64,000 bases of DNA from Chitinophagaceae bacterium (GCA_016713085.1 JADJPV010000001.1:1447001-1511000); one strand, 5' to 3'. Counted from the first letter of the stretch, positions 9,037 through 19,793 are shown. A program made the numbers and translations. Notes: a model not told the origin generated them from the sequence alone.

Positions 9037-9948
9037 ATGAAAGCAAATAACATTTTAGAAACAATTGGCAACACGCCGCATGTAAAGATCAACCATTTAT
9101 TTTCTGCTGATGTGGAAGTATGGAGCAAACTGGAAAGAGCAAATCCCGGAGGAAGTATCAAAGACCGTATTGCATTAAGCATGATTGAGGATGCAGAGAA
9201 AAAAGGTTTATTAAAACCCGGCAGTATCATTATTGAACCAACAAGTGGCAACACAGGTATTGGTTTGGCAATGGTAGCTGCAGTAAAAGGATACGAAATT
9301 ATTTTAGTGATGCCCGAGAGTATGAGTATTGAGCGACGCAAACTCATGAGTGTATACGGTGCAACATTTGAATTAACGCCCCGTGAAAAAGGAATGAAAG
9401 GTGCTATTGAAAAAGCAAAAGAATTAATAGAAGCAACTCCCGGCAGCTGGATGCCACAGCAGTTTGATAACCCTGCGAATATTGAAGTGCATGCAAAAAC
9501 AACTGCACAGGAAATCATTGCTGATTTTCCGGAGGGACTGGATTATTTAATTACGGGTGTTGGTACTGGCGGACATATTACCGGTGTTGGCCGTGAATTA
9601 AAAAAGAAATTCCCTAATATAAAAGTATTTGCTGTTGAGCCGGAGCTATCTCCGGTAATCAGCGGTGGTGCTCCTTCACCACATCCCATACAGGGAATTG
9701 GTGCAGGGTTTATTCCTGCCAACCTGGATGTAACTGTTCTGGATGGTGTGATACAGGTAAGCAAAGATGAAGCATTTGATTATGCCCGCCGTTCAGCAAG
9801 TGAAGAAGGAATTTTCCAGGGAATTTCAAGTGGCGCAACCATGGCTGCAACTGCAAAGAAAATTCCTGAAATGGCGAAGGGAAGCCGTGTACTGATTTTT
9901 AATTACGATACAGGCGAACGCTATTTCAGTGTTGATGGTTTATTTTAA
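9037..9948 (+). CDS. cysK: Cysteine synthase (O-acetylserine sulfhydrylase)
   Basis: 303 residues. PLP-binding Lys42 lies in NPGGSIKDR, the substrate loop is PTSGNTGIG, the phosphate-binding loop TGVGTGGHITG, and GISSGA closes the active site. It makes cysteine from O-acetylserine and sulfide in the cytoplasm. CysK and CysM are hard to separate by eye; the pairing with SAT favours CysK. A strong terminator follows directly, closing the two-gene operon. Confidence 0.93.
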   Translation: MKANNILETIGNTPHVKINHLFSADVEVWSKLERANPGGSIKDRIALSMIEDAEKKGLLKPGSIIIEPTSGNTGIGLAMVAAVKGYEIILVMPESMSIERRKLMSVYGATFELTPREKGMKGAIEKAKELIEATPGSWMPQQFDNPANIEVHAKTTAQEIIADFPEGLDYLITGVGTGGHITGVGRELKKKFPNIKVFAVEPELSPVISGGAPSPHPIQGIGAGFIPANLDVTVLDGVIQVSKDEAFDYARRSASEEGIFQGISSGATMAATAKKIPEMAKGSRVLIFNYDTGERYFSVDGLF

Positions 9949-9970
9949 TCAATAAATTTCTGTTCAATAA

Positions 9971-10000
9971 AAAAAGACATCGGTGATCGATGTCTTTTTT
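9971..10000 (+). terminator. Rho-independent terminator of the cysteine operon
   Basis: AAAAAGACATCG (9971-9982) pairs with CGATGTCTTTTT (9988-9999) across a short loop and ends in a T-run. The flanking A and T runs make it work in either direction. Confidence 0.88.
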
Positions 10001-10079
10001 ATTAGGGTAAACCTGCCCTTTCATAATATCTCCTTCAATTTGATATTCTTTTGGCCGCAATTACTTATTTTCAATTGCC

Positions 10080-11471
10080 ATGAATCCCGCTGCTGAAATC
10101 ATTTACTACTACCTCCTGCTGTACACACTTGGATGTGCCTCACTCGCTTTCATGTATCACCTCGTATTGTACGTTCAAAGAAAAGAAAGACTGTTGCTGT
10201 ATTACTGGGTTTATCTGTTATTGCTTTCTTTATTTTTGTTAAGTAGGGTATTATTGTCAAAAGATCAAAGCGGCCATGCACACAGTACCTGGCTCTTTCA
10301 ATTCTGGGACGAGTTATTGCAACTTCTTTTTTATTATGGCTATATTGAATTTGTAGGGCGTGCTCTCGATATCCGTCCGCATAGCCACCGCAAACTTTAT
10401 TTTTTCTGGAAAACACTTTCAACAATTATTTTGCTGATCGCTGTATGTCATGTAGTGCTGATGCTCACTCATACAATTGAAATCCGCAACAGGTATTTAT
10501 TCCGTGGATCGAGGTTGCTGCTGATCGTTATTTCACTGGTTGTGCTTCTTATTTATGCATTCAGAAAAACAACCGTGTTTCAACGGTACATACTTGCCGG
10601 TTCTTTAATCTTCCTCGTAACTGGTGCTCTTGCTTTTGCCTCTTATGTGTACCATTTCAGTATTGGAAATATTTATGCCCTCGGCTTTACGTTTATTGGT
10701 GAAGTGGCTGATGTGCTTTTATTTTCTGCCGCTATGGGCTATCGCCTCCGCATTACTTATGAAGAAAAGGAAAAGGCTATGAAAGAGCTGGAAGAACAAA
10801 GGGAGCTTGTGAGGCAAAAAGATATCGAACGGGTAGAGGCGGTTATGGAAACCCGTTACCAGGAAAGAAACCGAATTGCCCGTGAACTGCACGATGAGGT
10901 TGGCTCCTCACTCAGCAGCATCAATATCTTCAGCACGGTGGCAGATCAATATATACAACAGAACCAGGCAAAAGCGGGTGAGCTCGTGAATAAAATCAAA
11001 CTCACATCAGAAAAAGTGATGGAAAACATGAGTGATCTTGTTTGGGCCATCAATGCAGAAACCGACGATACACAAAGCCTGGTAATACGTATCCGTCAGT
11101 TTGCATCATCCCTGCTTGATGCAAAGAACATCCGGCTTGAAATAGAAACAACGGAACCTGTTCAGCAACTCCTGTTAAAAACAGACGCCAAAAAAAACAT
11201 TCTGCTTGTATGCAAAGAGGCCGTTAACAATATTGCCAAATACAGCGGTGCATCAGCAGCTTTTATACAAATTCATATAAAAGAGGAGCAGCTTCATCTG
11301 CAAATTTCTGATAACGGAACCGGTTTTATTCCCGGTACAACAAGGGGAAACGGCCTGATAAACATGAAAACCCGATGCAAAGAATCAGAAGGCAGTTTTG
11401 AAATTAATTCATCGGCTGAAAAAGGAACTTCCATTGTCTGCTCGTTTCCGCTTACTAGAATTAGCAATTGA
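10080..11471 (+). CDS. 7TM sensor histidine kinase (HisKA_3)
   Basis: 463 residues. About seven hydrophobic helices fill residues 8-225 (7TMR-DISM-like membrane sensor). A coiled-coil (about 228-262) leads into HisKA_3 with the phospho-acceptor histidine near residue 271 in RIARELHDEVGSS. The HATPase domain shows the N box CKEAVNNIAKYS and G box ISDNGTGF. The LuxR-type regulator gene begins 32 bp later and is the obvious partner. Signal unknown; there is no extracellular domain, so a membrane or small lipophilic signal is possible. Confidence 0.9.
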   Translation: MNPAAEIIYYYLLLYTLGCASLAFMYHLVLYVQRKERLLLYYWVYLLLLSLFLLSRVLLSKDQSGHAHSTWLFQFWDELLQLLFYYGYIEFVGRALDIRPHSHRKLYFFWKTLSTIILLIAVCHVVLMLTHTIEIRNRYLFRGSRLLLIVISLVVLLIYAFRKTTVFQRYILAGSLIFLVTGALAFASYVYHFSIGNIYALGFTFIGEVADVLLFSAAMGYRLRITYEEKEKAMKELEEQRELVRQKDIERVEAVMETRYQERNRIARELHDEVGSSLSSINIFSTVADQYIQQNQAKAGELVNKIKLTSEKVMENMSDLVWAINAETDDTQSLVIRIRQFASSLLDAKNIRLEIETTEPVQQLLLKTDAKKNILLVCKEAVNNIAKYSGASAAFIQIHIKEEQLHLQISDNGTGFIPGTTRGNGLINMKTRCKESEGSFEINSSAEKGTSIVCSFPLTRISN

Positions 11472-11503
11472 TTATTCCGGTAGAAAGGTTTTAATTTGAT
11501 AGT

Positions 11504-12145
11504 ATGCCAAAGATAAAAGTGTTGATATATGATGACAATGAAGACAGGAGAGACAGCCTCTCGGCACTGTTGTTGCTGGCAGATGAAATGCAGTGTGTTG
11601 GCGACTTTCCTGATTGTTCAAATGTGCAGGAGCAGATCAGAACCCTGCAGCCAAATGTTGTGCTGATGGATATTGATATGCCAAATGTAAATGGTATTGA
11701 AGGGCTGAAAATTATCAGGCTTCATTTCCCTGAAGTAAAAGTATTAATGCAAACTGTATTTGAACAGAATGAAAAAATATTTGACAGCATCCGCTTTGGT
11801 GCTGCAGGATATATATTAAAAACAGAAACACCAACCCGGATACTTGAAGCAATTCGTTATGTAAATGAAGGAGGTGCAATGATGACGGCATCAGTTGCAG
11901 CCAAAGTGTTGCAGTATTTCCGGCAGGAAGCAACACCGGTGGCACAGGCCGATTATGATCTTTCCGATAGAGAAAACGAGGTGTTGAAATTACTGGCCGA
12001 TGGCAACAGCTACAAAATGATTGCCGGCAAATTATCCATTACATATTTTACCGTGAACGCACACCTGAAAAAGATTTATGAAAAACTGCAGGTACATTCT
12101 GCCAGTGAAGCCGTTGCAATGGCTCTGCGTCAAAAACTTGTATAG
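11504..12145 (+). CDS. NarL/LuxR-family response regulator
   Basis: 213 residues. The receiver domain (1-120) has the acidic pair Asp11/Asp12, phospho-acceptor Asp56 in VVLMDIDMP, and a K in ILKTETP. The LuxR HTH spans about 148-208 (LSDRENEVLKLLADGNSYKMIAGKL). It should be phosphorylated by the adjacent 7TM kinase and act as a transcription factor. The envelope genes that follow on the same strand are candidate targets, but this is only positional. Confidence 0.93.
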   Translation: MPKIKVLIYDDNEDRRDSLSALLLLADEMQCVGDFPDCSNVQEQIRTLQPNVVLMDIDMPNVNGIEGLKIIRLHFPEVKVLMQTVFEQNEKIFDSIRFGAAGYILKTETPTRILEAIRYVNEGGAMMTASVAAKVLQYFRQEATPVAQADYDLSDRENEVLKLLADGNSYKMIAGKLSITYFTVNAHLKKIYEKLQVHSASEAVAMALRQKLV

Positions 12146-12224
12146 TCTCTTCTTCTATTACTAATATTAGCAATTGTGCTGTACCGTAAGATTACTGAAC
12201 TTGTTCTGCATAATAGCAGTAACT

Positions 12225-14189
12225 ATGAAAAGGTTTGTTCTCCTTGTTCTTATAATCTCATTAGCTTCTATTTCACGAGCACAGGATATTGAAGCAATTA
12301 ATAAATTGAAAGATAGCCTTGAACGTGTTATAAAACAGTTTGAAGTGCAAATGAAAAAGCCCCAGGGGCAGACTAAACAGCAAAAACCGCCTGCATCTTC
12401 AACTTCCAAAACAGGTAACCCCTCCGTTACAAATGATGATGATAAGATTTCGCTGCTGCCTAAAAATGCAAAGCTGCTGGCATCCATTCCCGTAAAAACA
12501 TTATCAGCAGCTGAATTGGTTGTTTACGTCAGCAACATTCAAACAAAACTTCAGCAGCAAAAAGCAAACAGCAAAGAAATTGCAATAGCTACGAGGCTTA
12601 TGCAAAAATACCCGGTATCAAACCACCACAATCTTGCCTTGTTATTCTTTGCGAAAAAACAATATGTTTCTTCACTGTATGTACTATGCTCTGTAATTAA
12701 AAAAAATCCGGCTAACAGTCTTGTTCTAAACAACTTTGCAGCAGTGCTTAACCATGTTGGTTTTCCGCACAAATCGATTCCTGTTTCACAGCATGTTTTA
12801 GCCAATGCTTCACAAAGTGCTATGGTAAATAATAACCTGGGGCAGGCTTATTTCCGCCTCGGCGACATGGATAATGCCATCCGCTTTCTGTCTGCTGCCT
12901 CCCGCATTGAGCCTTTTCATATTGAAGCCAATGCCACGCAGGGTTATATTAATGAAGCAGGAGGTAACAATACCGCAGCAGCACAGCAATACAGTAATTC
13001 GATGAAGGGTGGTTATAACAAAGCTGCCGCTGAGGGTTTAAAAAGAACAAAACCTTCAGATGATGCCGGCAATCATCTTCGCTTACCACCACGAATGAAG
13101 TATCCGGAAATGGATGATAATATTCCGTTTGTCTGTCCTTCATTTTCGGGTGGTGATTATTTAGCCTGCGTAACATTTAACTCAAAAATGCATGCAGAAA
13201 ATGAAGCATGGACAATCGCTCAAAAAGATTATGATGAAAGGGTGGGCCGTGATATGGAGGCCAATGCAATCAACATGATGCGGATGCAGCAATCGGGTGG
13301 CAGGATAGCTGCAAAAATGCCTCCGCTGTTTGATAAAGCACAGATGGTAATGGCTAAAGCATACCGGACCTACACAGACGATCTGCAGCGTTATGAAAAT
13401 GAATTTGCCAAATGGAAAACAGCTTTTGATGAAGAATGGAAGGGAAAACTGAAAGATATGTGTAAGGGTCTGGACCCGGATGCCTGTTGCGCCAAAGAAA
13501 CTGCCATGTACAACAGCAAAAATGCTGCGTACATGAGCCGTTACCTGAAGTATTGCGAAGATGTTTGGAACAATGCCCGGTGGCATTATAATACAGTTGC
13601 ATACTGGTATCCTTATGTTGCATCTGTGCCTTTTGCAGCCAGGGACCTTGTATTAGCCAGGGGCATTTTGCTGGGTACTGCTGAAAAACTCACCAGCGTA
13701 CAGGTAATAGAATATACCTGCAACACATCTTTTGAGCGTACAGATACGGCTACAAAAAATGCAGACTTCAAAGACATCGATTGTCCCGTTAGCATCAATA
13801 TTCCGCTTGTGATCGGGGATATCAGTTTAACATGCGAATCTTTTAGTGTTGAAATGGGAGAAGGAATTATGGGCGGGTTTGAATATGAATTCGCTTCAGG
13901 ACAAACAACTATGTATATCGGTGTGGGAGCACAGGCAGAAATGGGTGTAATTAGCCTGGAAGCAAGTGCCACGCAGTTTATTACGTTCGACAATAATTTT
14001 AATGTAACAGATATTGGTAATAAAGTTTCTGCAGGCGCTTCGGCAATGGAAATATCTTCCACGCTTGGATTAAATGGAGCAAGTGTTGAAGGCGAAGCCG
14101 TATTTGGTGTGAACAGCGGGCTTAATGTAAGTGCAGATGCATCGGTAATGGGACAAAGTATGATGGCAGGAGAAATTCAATTATTATAA
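12225..14189 (+). CDS. Secreted TPR-repeat protein
   Basis: About 654 residues from the ATG at 12225, which opens a clean signal peptide (MKRFVLLVLIISLASISRAQ); the frame extends 17 residues upstream without one. Tetratricopeptide-like helices occupy about 95-260, including NNLGQAYFRLGDMDNAIRFL. A middle alpha-rich region contains several cysteines (CKGLDPDACCAKE). The C-terminal 130 residues are glycine/serine-rich and beta-like, resembling an outer-membrane or surface strand region. No exact family was recognised. It heads a three-gene unit with an OmpA protein (13-bp spacing) and another secreted protein. Confidence 0.78.
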   Translation: MKRFVLLVLIISLASISRAQDIEAINKLKDSLERVIKQFEVQMKKPQGQTKQQKPPASSTSKTGNPSVTNDDDKISLLPKNAKLLASIPVKTLSAAELVVYVSNIQTKLQQQKANSKEIAIATRLMQKYPVSNHHNLALLFFAKKQYVSSLYVLCSVIKKNPANSLVLNNFAAVLNHVGFPHKSIPVSQHVLANASQSAMVNNNLGQAYFRLGDMDNAIRFLSAASRIEPFHIEANATQGYINEAGGNNTAAAQQYSNSMKGGYNKAAAEGLKRTKPSDDAGNHLRLPPRMKYPEMDDNIPFVCPSFSGGDYLACVTFNSKMHAENEAWTIAQKDYDERVGRDMEANAINMMRMQQSGGRIAAKMPPLFDKAQMVMAKAYRTYTDDLQRYENEFAKWKTAFDEEWKGKLKDMCKGLDPDACCAKETAMYNSKNAAYMSRYLKYCEDVWNNARWHYNTVAYWYPYVASVPFAARDLVLARGILLGTAEKLTSVQVIEYTCNTSFERTDTATKNADFKDIDCPVSINIPLVIGDISLTCESFSVEMGEGIMGGFEYEFASGQTTMYIGVGAQAEMGVISLEASATQFITFDNNFNVTDIGNKVSAGASAMEISSTLGLNGASVEGEAVFGVNSGLNVSADASVMGQSMMAGEIQLL

Positions 14190-14202
14190 AAAATAACACA
14201 CA

Positions 14203-15030
14203 ATGAAGAAAAGTCTATTTATTGCCCTTGCACTCTTTTCAGTAACTGCAAATGCACAGGACAAGGCCGGCTGCGAAAACGCTGAACCCAAATACATGAC
14301 CCGTATGCCCGGCTTCTTTATCCGCAGTTGCGAAACAAGTGAATACGATACTTATAAGTACTCTTTTATAAATACAAAAGATAAACGGGAGTATAAAGAA
14401 GTAAGCGGCAGGCTTATTATAATTTCATACGCTAAGGATCCCAAAGAAGCACGCCTGTTCAGTGGTGTACAGATTCACACCAACTATTACAATGCCGTTA
14501 TAAAAGCAAAAGGCGAATCACTTGCATTAAACAAAAGCTTTTATAAAATGAAGCAAAGCGGCAAGACCGTTTATTTTCAAATAGACAATGCAGTTGATAC
14601 AGATGACAGAGGTTTTGAAATTATCATTGTGGAAGTAGACGAAATGAAACAGGATATTGAAGTAAATATGAGTGATGGAATTGACCGTGATGGAAAAATT
14701 GCTTTGTACGGCATTTTGTTCGATGTAAATAAAGCTACCATAAAAACCGAATCAGAAAAAGCATTACAAACAGTAATTGACTACCTCAATGCCAATCCAA
14801 CGGTAAAGATTTACATCGTTGGTCATACAGACAATACCGGCGTTTTTGCCAATAACAGCAAACTCTCAAAAGACAGGGCACTCTCTGTAAAAAATTACCT
14901 GGTAACAACAGGCAAAATCAATCCTGCACGTCTTGGTTCAGATGGAGTCGCATCCTTATGCCCTGTATCAACTAATACAACAGAAGAAGGCAAAGCACTC
15001 AACCGCAGGGTTGAAATAGTAAAACAATAA
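14203..15030 (+). CDS. OmpA-family envelope protein
   Basis: 275 residues. Signal peptide (1-18, ANAQD), a unique N-terminal region (about 20-155) and a C-terminal OmpA peptidoglycan-binding domain (about 160-270) with GILFDVNKATIK, IVGHTDNTG and LSKDRALSVKNYL, ending LNRRVEIV. The OmpA domain anchors the outer membrane to peptidoglycan non-covalently. It lies between two secreted proteins with short gaps (13 and 6 bp), so a joint envelope assembly is likely. Confidence 0.9.
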   Translation: MKKSLFIALALFSVTANAQDKAGCENAEPKYMTRMPGFFIRSCETSEYDTYKYSFINTKDKREYKEVSGRLIIISYAKDPKEARLFSGVQIHTNYYNAVIKAKGESLALNKSFYKMKQSGKTVYFQIDNAVDTDDRGFEIIIVEVDEMKQDIEVNMSDGIDRDGKIALYGILFDVNKATIKTESEKALQTVIDYLNANPTVKIYIVGHTDNTGVFANNSKLSKDRALSVKNYLVTTGKINPARLGSDGVASLCPVSTNTTEEGKALNRRVEIVKQ

Positions 15031-15036
15031 TTCATT

Positions 15037-15819
15037 ATGAAAAAACTGCGAAACATTCTGTTACTGCTCTTTTTCTGTAACAGCATTACTGCACAAAGTC
15101 TGCGTTTACCTCCAGGCGTTACCATTGACACAATTGCTGAGCTTGCCGAAGGACTTCACCGTTATCATTTTATAATGCACAAACAGTTGATTGGGATGAT
15201 CGTTCCCAAAACATGGCATAATAATGATACAAGAGGAATTGCCATTGCTACATCATACGAAGCAACTTTCCTTATGGGTCAAACACAGGTAGACAGTTTT
15301 ACAACTGAGAAGAAGGCTCTGCAATGGCTTGTTCCTGTTATTGAAAATTATCTGTCGCCTGTTGGTATTCAGAAATGGAAACACCTGAAAACACAGCCTC
15401 CGAAAGTAGCACTGAAATACCCCTGGGAATGGGATTATAAGCTGGGCCGTTACAACTCAATTTTTATGAGCAAGGCACAAACAGATAACAAACTGGTTTT
15501 GCGGAGTACAAACAAATCTGAAATTATACAGATTATCCGTACACCAAACACAGGAAAGCTTACTATTGAACAGCTGATACAATTGACTACCCGCATGAAT
15601 CCGGCCATTAATACCCAGCAAAATCCAATTACCGATTTTGTAATCGGTGGTAAACAATTTAAAACAACGGAGCACTTCTTTATGGAGTTGATGCATCAAC
15701 GTCATTTCTGGTATGCAGATGCAAAAGAAATTATTTATATCAGTGTTGGATTATTAAGAGAAGATCAGGTGCGTTTTCCTTTGATAGTAGATGAAATTAT
15801 AGGCAGTATAAAATGGTAG
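15037..15819 (+). CDS. Secreted protein of unknown function
   Basis: 260 residues with a signal peptide (1-19, SITAQ). No family was recognised. The mature part is mixed alpha/beta with no cysteines that look paired. It starts 6 bp after the OmpA stop and is the last gene of the TPR-OmpA unit, just before a terminator hairpin. Confidence 0.75.
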   Translation: MKKLRNILLLLFFCNSITAQSLRLPPGVTIDTIAELAEGLHRYHFIMHKQLIGMIVPKTWHNNDTRGIAIATSYEATFLMGQTQVDSFTTEKKALQWLVPVIENYLSPVGIQKWKHLKTQPPKVALKYPWEWDYKLGRYNSIFMSKAQTDNKLVLRSTNKSEIIQIIRTPNTGKLTIEQLIQLTTRMNPAINTQQNPITDFVIGGKQFKTTEHFFMELMHQRHFWYADAKEIIYISVGLLREDQVRFPLIVDEIIGSIKW

Positions 15820-15867
15820 CAGTTTTTATTTTCAATATGCAACCCATGTTCCTTTTATGATAAACAG

Positions 15868-15895
15868 GAAAGCCACAGGAATTTCTGTGGCTTTC
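15868..15895. terminator. Bidirectional terminator between convergent genes
   Basis: GAAAGCCACAG (15868-15878) and CTGTGGCTTTC (15885-15895) form an 11-bp stem with a 6-base loop. It lies between the envelope unit and the convergent helicase gene. Confidence 0.75.
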
Positions 15896-15911
15896 TGTTG
15901 TTATAATTTTT

Positions 15912-18398
15912 TCAGTCAATGATCCGCAGCTTTGCATAATTCAGCATAATCTTTTTCTCACCGTTCAATTCAAATTTCACAGTAGCAATAGGGTTATGTG
16001 CACTGCCTTCCATTTTCATCACTTCACCAAAACCGAATTTCTGGTGTTCCACTTTTGTCCTTCCTGCAAATTACTGGTATCACTCGCCACAAAATCAGCA
16101 GCAGGTTTATGTTCCACTGTTTGCGGTCGTGAAGGCGGTGTTATATAAGAGGGTGTTGAACTTTGTTTCTTTGGTGGAGCACCATATTTCTTCTCCACCT
16201 GAGCAGCATCATTATAATCCGTTTTATTACCCCAGCCTTTCATACGGTCAAATGCAGAACCGCTGCCAAATCCTGTGTTCTGATTTTTCATGCCACCACC
16301 TGCAAAACTTTTTATCTACCTGTTCTTCGGGTAATTCATCTAAGAAACGGCTTGGCTCATTTTGTACAATTTGTCCAAACTTGTAACGGGTATTAGCATA
16401 AGTGATCCAGAGTTTTGTTTTTGCCCTTGTGATCACCACATAAAACAAACGTCGCTCTTCTTCCAGTTCTTCCCTTGTGTTAATGCTCATGGCATTGGGG
16501 AATAACATTTCTTCCAGCCCCGCAGCAAACACACAGCCAAACTCCAATCCTTTTGCCGCATGAATGGTCATCAGTTTTACACTGTCCGAATCGGGATCTT
16601 TATTATCTGCGTCTGTTAACAATGTGATCTGTTGTAAATAAGAACCAAGTGTAACAGCCCCTAAAGCCTCCTCTGAATTTCCTCCGCCAGTGGGTGGAGA
16701 GTATGCATTTATATTTGAGTCGTTGAAAAGCTGGCTTTGTGAGCTAGCAGTTCCCCCTTCAGGGGGCGGAGGGGGTATCACCACTCCATCATCATCAATC
16801 TGGTTCCTGTTCTGCGTATCATCCACCCATTCTTTAATGGAGTTTAATAATTCCTGGATGTTTTCATAACGCTGTAAACCTTCTGTACTCTTATCGTTGA
16901 ATAATTCTTTTACAATATTCGTCTGCTTGCCCACATGCACCGCCACTTCATAGGCATTGTGTTTCTGCAGCATGCTGGCAAAACTTTTAATCATGATTAC
17001 AAAACCATCAATCGCTTCCAGAGTGCCTGCACGAAAACCAAACTGTGCAGCTCTTGTGAGCACTTCCCACATGCTGATATTATTTTCATTCGCAAACAAC
17101 ACTGCTTTATCAACGGTTGTTTTACCAATACCTCTTGCAGGAAAGTTGATGATCCGTTTTAAAGCTTCCTCATCTCTTAGGTTCACGATCAACCGCATGT
17201 ATGCAATAAAATCTTTGATCTCTTTGCGTTGATAGAAACTGATACCGCCATAAATTATATAGGCAATATTCATGCGGCGCAGACTTTCTTCAAATGCACG
17301 GCTCTGTGCATTGGTGCGGTACAGAATGGCAAAATCTTTATTACGGTAATGATTGCGGAGCTTCTGTTCCTGGATGGTATCAGCAACAAACTTTCCTTCC
17401 TCATTATCTGTCATTGTTCTGATCAGCTTGATCTTTTCTCCTTCTCCATTTTCTGTGAACAGGATTTTCTCAATCTGTTTTTTATTATTACTGATTACCT
17501 CGTTGGCAACTTTCAGAATGTTTTGCGTACTTCGGTAGTTCTGTTCCAGCTTCACCACTTTCACATCATCATAATCTTTCTGAAACTGTAAAATATTTTC
17601 AATGGTTGCACCACGAAAACTGTAGATACTTTGTGCATCATCACCCACCACACAAACATTTTCATGCATGGCACCAAGCAACTTGATGATTTCGTACTGG
17701 GCAGGATTGGTATCCTGGTACTCATCAATCATGATGTATTTAAACTTGCGCTGGTACTTGCCTAAACTTTCGGGGAAATTTTTCAGCAACTCATAAAACT
17801 TAATCAGCAGATCATCAAAATCCATGGCCCCGTTTTTAAAACAACGCTTGGCATATGAATCAAAGATCTGTGCAATGGCCGGGCGGTTGGCCCGCATATC
17901 TTCCTGCTGAATATGATAATCCGTTGCATACTCTGCCGGACCCACCAATGCATTTTTTGCAGAAGAGATCCGGTTGTAAACAGTAGATGGTTTGTAATGT
18001 TTATCATCCAGGTTCATTTCGTTGATCACCGTTTTCACCACACTCTTTGCATCATCCGTATCATAAATCGTAAAGTTGGAAGGATAGCCCATCTTGGTTG
18101 CTTCACTCCGTAAGATGCGTGCAAACACGCTGTGAAATGTTCCGATATATAAATTTCTTGCTTCGTGGTTGCCCAGGATATGCTCCACACGTTCCTTCAT
18201 TTCTTTGGCCGCCTTATTGGTAAAGGTCAGTGCCAGAATATTAAATGCATCAACTCCATGCGCCATTAAATGCGCAATTCTTGTTGTGAGCACTTTTGTT
18301 TTTCCACTGCCTGCACCCGCCACAATCATCAGCGGTCCGTCAATATGCTTCACTGCTTCCTGCTGCCGCTCATTCAATCCTTTTAAATAATCAATCAT
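15912..18398 (-). CDS. pcrA: PcrA/UvrD-type ATP-dependent DNA helicase (two frame breaks near the 3' end)
   Basis: About 830 residues when rebuilt, starting at the ATG at 18398 (MIDYLKGLNERQQEAV). All SF1 motifs are visible: Walker A GAGSGKT, motif Ia TFTNKAAKEM, DEYQD (II), GDDAQSIYSFRGA (III), QNYRST (IV), TIHAAKGLEF (V) and VVITRAKTKL (VI). Unwinds 3'-5' in repair and replication restart. The frame breaks near 16300 (one A too many) and near 16045 (one A too few). Repairing both restores the PcrA tail, ending with the FGFGEV...A..F tudor-like module at 15912. Residues near 560-600 hold an unusual insertion, PPPPPEGG and SPPTGGG, coded by a dispersed repeat. Confidence 0.93.
16681..16776. 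repeat. Dispersed palindromic repeat inside the helicase gene
   Basis: CCTCCGCCAGTGGGTGGAG and, 60 bases on, TTCCCCCTTCAGGGGGCGGA with GGGGG following form G/C-run palindromes typical of intergenic repeats. A similar phrase occurs at about 35131. Here they lie in frame within the helicase between domain 2A and motif V, where relatives have only a short loop. Confidence 0.6.
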
Positions 18399-18548
18399 AA
18401 ATTGTAAATGTCTTCCTGTTGTCAGGTTGAGCCTGTCGAATCCCTGTTGAAGGGAAAACAAAGCTGAGCCAAAAGAAGAGAAGCCTGCAATTTACAGCAA
18501 GCTAACTGGATAAACTTTTGTGTGAGAAACTATTGTATGGAAAAGAAG

Positions 18549-18710
18549 TTAAGCACCTCTCTGTGCACCACCTACATGCTTGCCTGCACTGCTGGATGTT
18601 TTGGTATTGGCCTTACCGCCACCCTTTGGACCAATAAACGCTGACTTATTAGCGGGTAATGTGCTTTTCGTTTTATCTTTTTTATTCTTGCCTGTATTGA
18701 ACAATGACAT
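18549..18710 (-). CDS. Small basic protein of unknown function
   Basis: 53 residues from the ATG at 18710 (MSLFNTGKNKKDKTK), rich in Lys, Gly, Ser and Thr and ending GGAQRGA. It contains a short GPKGGGK motif. It looks like a small conserved cytoplasmic protein found in relatives, perhaps nucleic-acid binding because of its basic, disordered composition; that function is a guess. A longer in-frame start at 18758 exists but is less likely. Confidence 0.5.
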   Translation of the reverse strand: MSLFNTGKNKKDKTKSTLPANKSAFIGPKGGGKANTKTSSSAGKHVGGAQRGA

Positions 18711-18929
18711 AACTGAGGATTTATTGTTTCTGTTTATACTGATTGCTTCTGCAATCAATTCAAAGTTAACTCTTTTCCCTTTGCCTTCACTCCTTGCCTC
18801 CCGCCTTTACCTCTTTGCCTTATTACTTTTGTTTTCCTCCTTTAACTCTTTTCCCTCCTTTGAACTCTTAGCGTCGCCTTCCCCTTTCAAACTCTCAGCC
18901 CGGCTTCTTCTTTGTATCTTCGCCCTCAC

Positions 18930-19729
18930 ATGATCAAAGTTGGAGATTATAACAGGCTGCAGGTACAACGTTTTAACCAAACGGGTGCTTTCTTAAACGA
19001 TGGCAAAGAAGGCTTATTGTTACCCAAGCGTTTTGTTCCTGAAGATGCAAAAGTGGGTGATGAGCTGGATGTATTGTGTATCATGATTCAGAAGGAAGAT
19101 TGATTGCCACCACACTTCATCCTAATGCAGTGGTTGGCGATATAGCACTGATGCGGGTTGTATCAACTACGCCGCAGGGCGCTTTTTTAGACTGGGGTTT
19201 GATGAAAGATTTATTTGTGCCCAAAAGCAAACAGATCAGCCCCATGCGTTTGGCCGGTGATTATTTAGTGAAACTCTTTATTGATGAGCAAACCGGCAGA
19301 GTTGCAGCAACAGAATATATTGAACAGGGATTAAGCAATGAAGAACTCACCGTAAAAGAACTGGAACTGGTGGAACTGCTGGTATTCCGTGAAACGGAAT
19401 TGGGATATGCTGTTATCATCAATAACAAACACCTCGGACTTTTATACTTTAATGAAGTATTTCAGAATATTACCATTGGCGATAAACTGGAAGGATTTAT
19501 CAAAACCATCCGCCCCGATAATAAAATAGATGTTGCCCTTGGTAAACCCGGTTATCAGAAAGTAGAAGATGAAGCAGATAAGATCCTGCGTCTACTCAAG
19601 CAAAAAAGCGGTTACCTGCCTTACCATGATAAATCAGCACCGGAAGAAATCTATGAAGTATTTGGTATGAGTAAGAAAACCTTCAAGATGACGGTGGGAA
19701 AACTCTACAAGGAAAAAAGATTGAACTGA
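18930..19729 (+). CDS. CvfB-like S1-domain RNA-binding protein (one frame break)
   Basis: About 266 residues when rebuilt from the ATG at 18930 (MIKVGDYNRLQVQRF). The first frame ends at 19103 and the second is open from 19076. Adding one T near 19076 joins DELDVFVYHD and SEGRLIATT without a gap. It matches the CvfB family: tandem S1 domains (about 1-60, 65-130, 140-205) and a C-terminal winged helix (IYEVFGMSKKTFKMTVGKLY). CvfB-type proteins bind RNA and influence virulence or stress genes in Firmicutes. The role in Bacteroidota is unknown. Confidence 0.85.
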
Positions 19730-19793
19730 CGAAGACAGGAATGAAGTTGCTGGAAAGTTGAACCAAACAGCCGGTTTATTCGTATTTATAATA

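Noticed and set aside
15912..18398. Helicase as a pseudogene
   Set aside because: All motifs are present and two single-A changes restore the full tail; breaks fit sequencing error.
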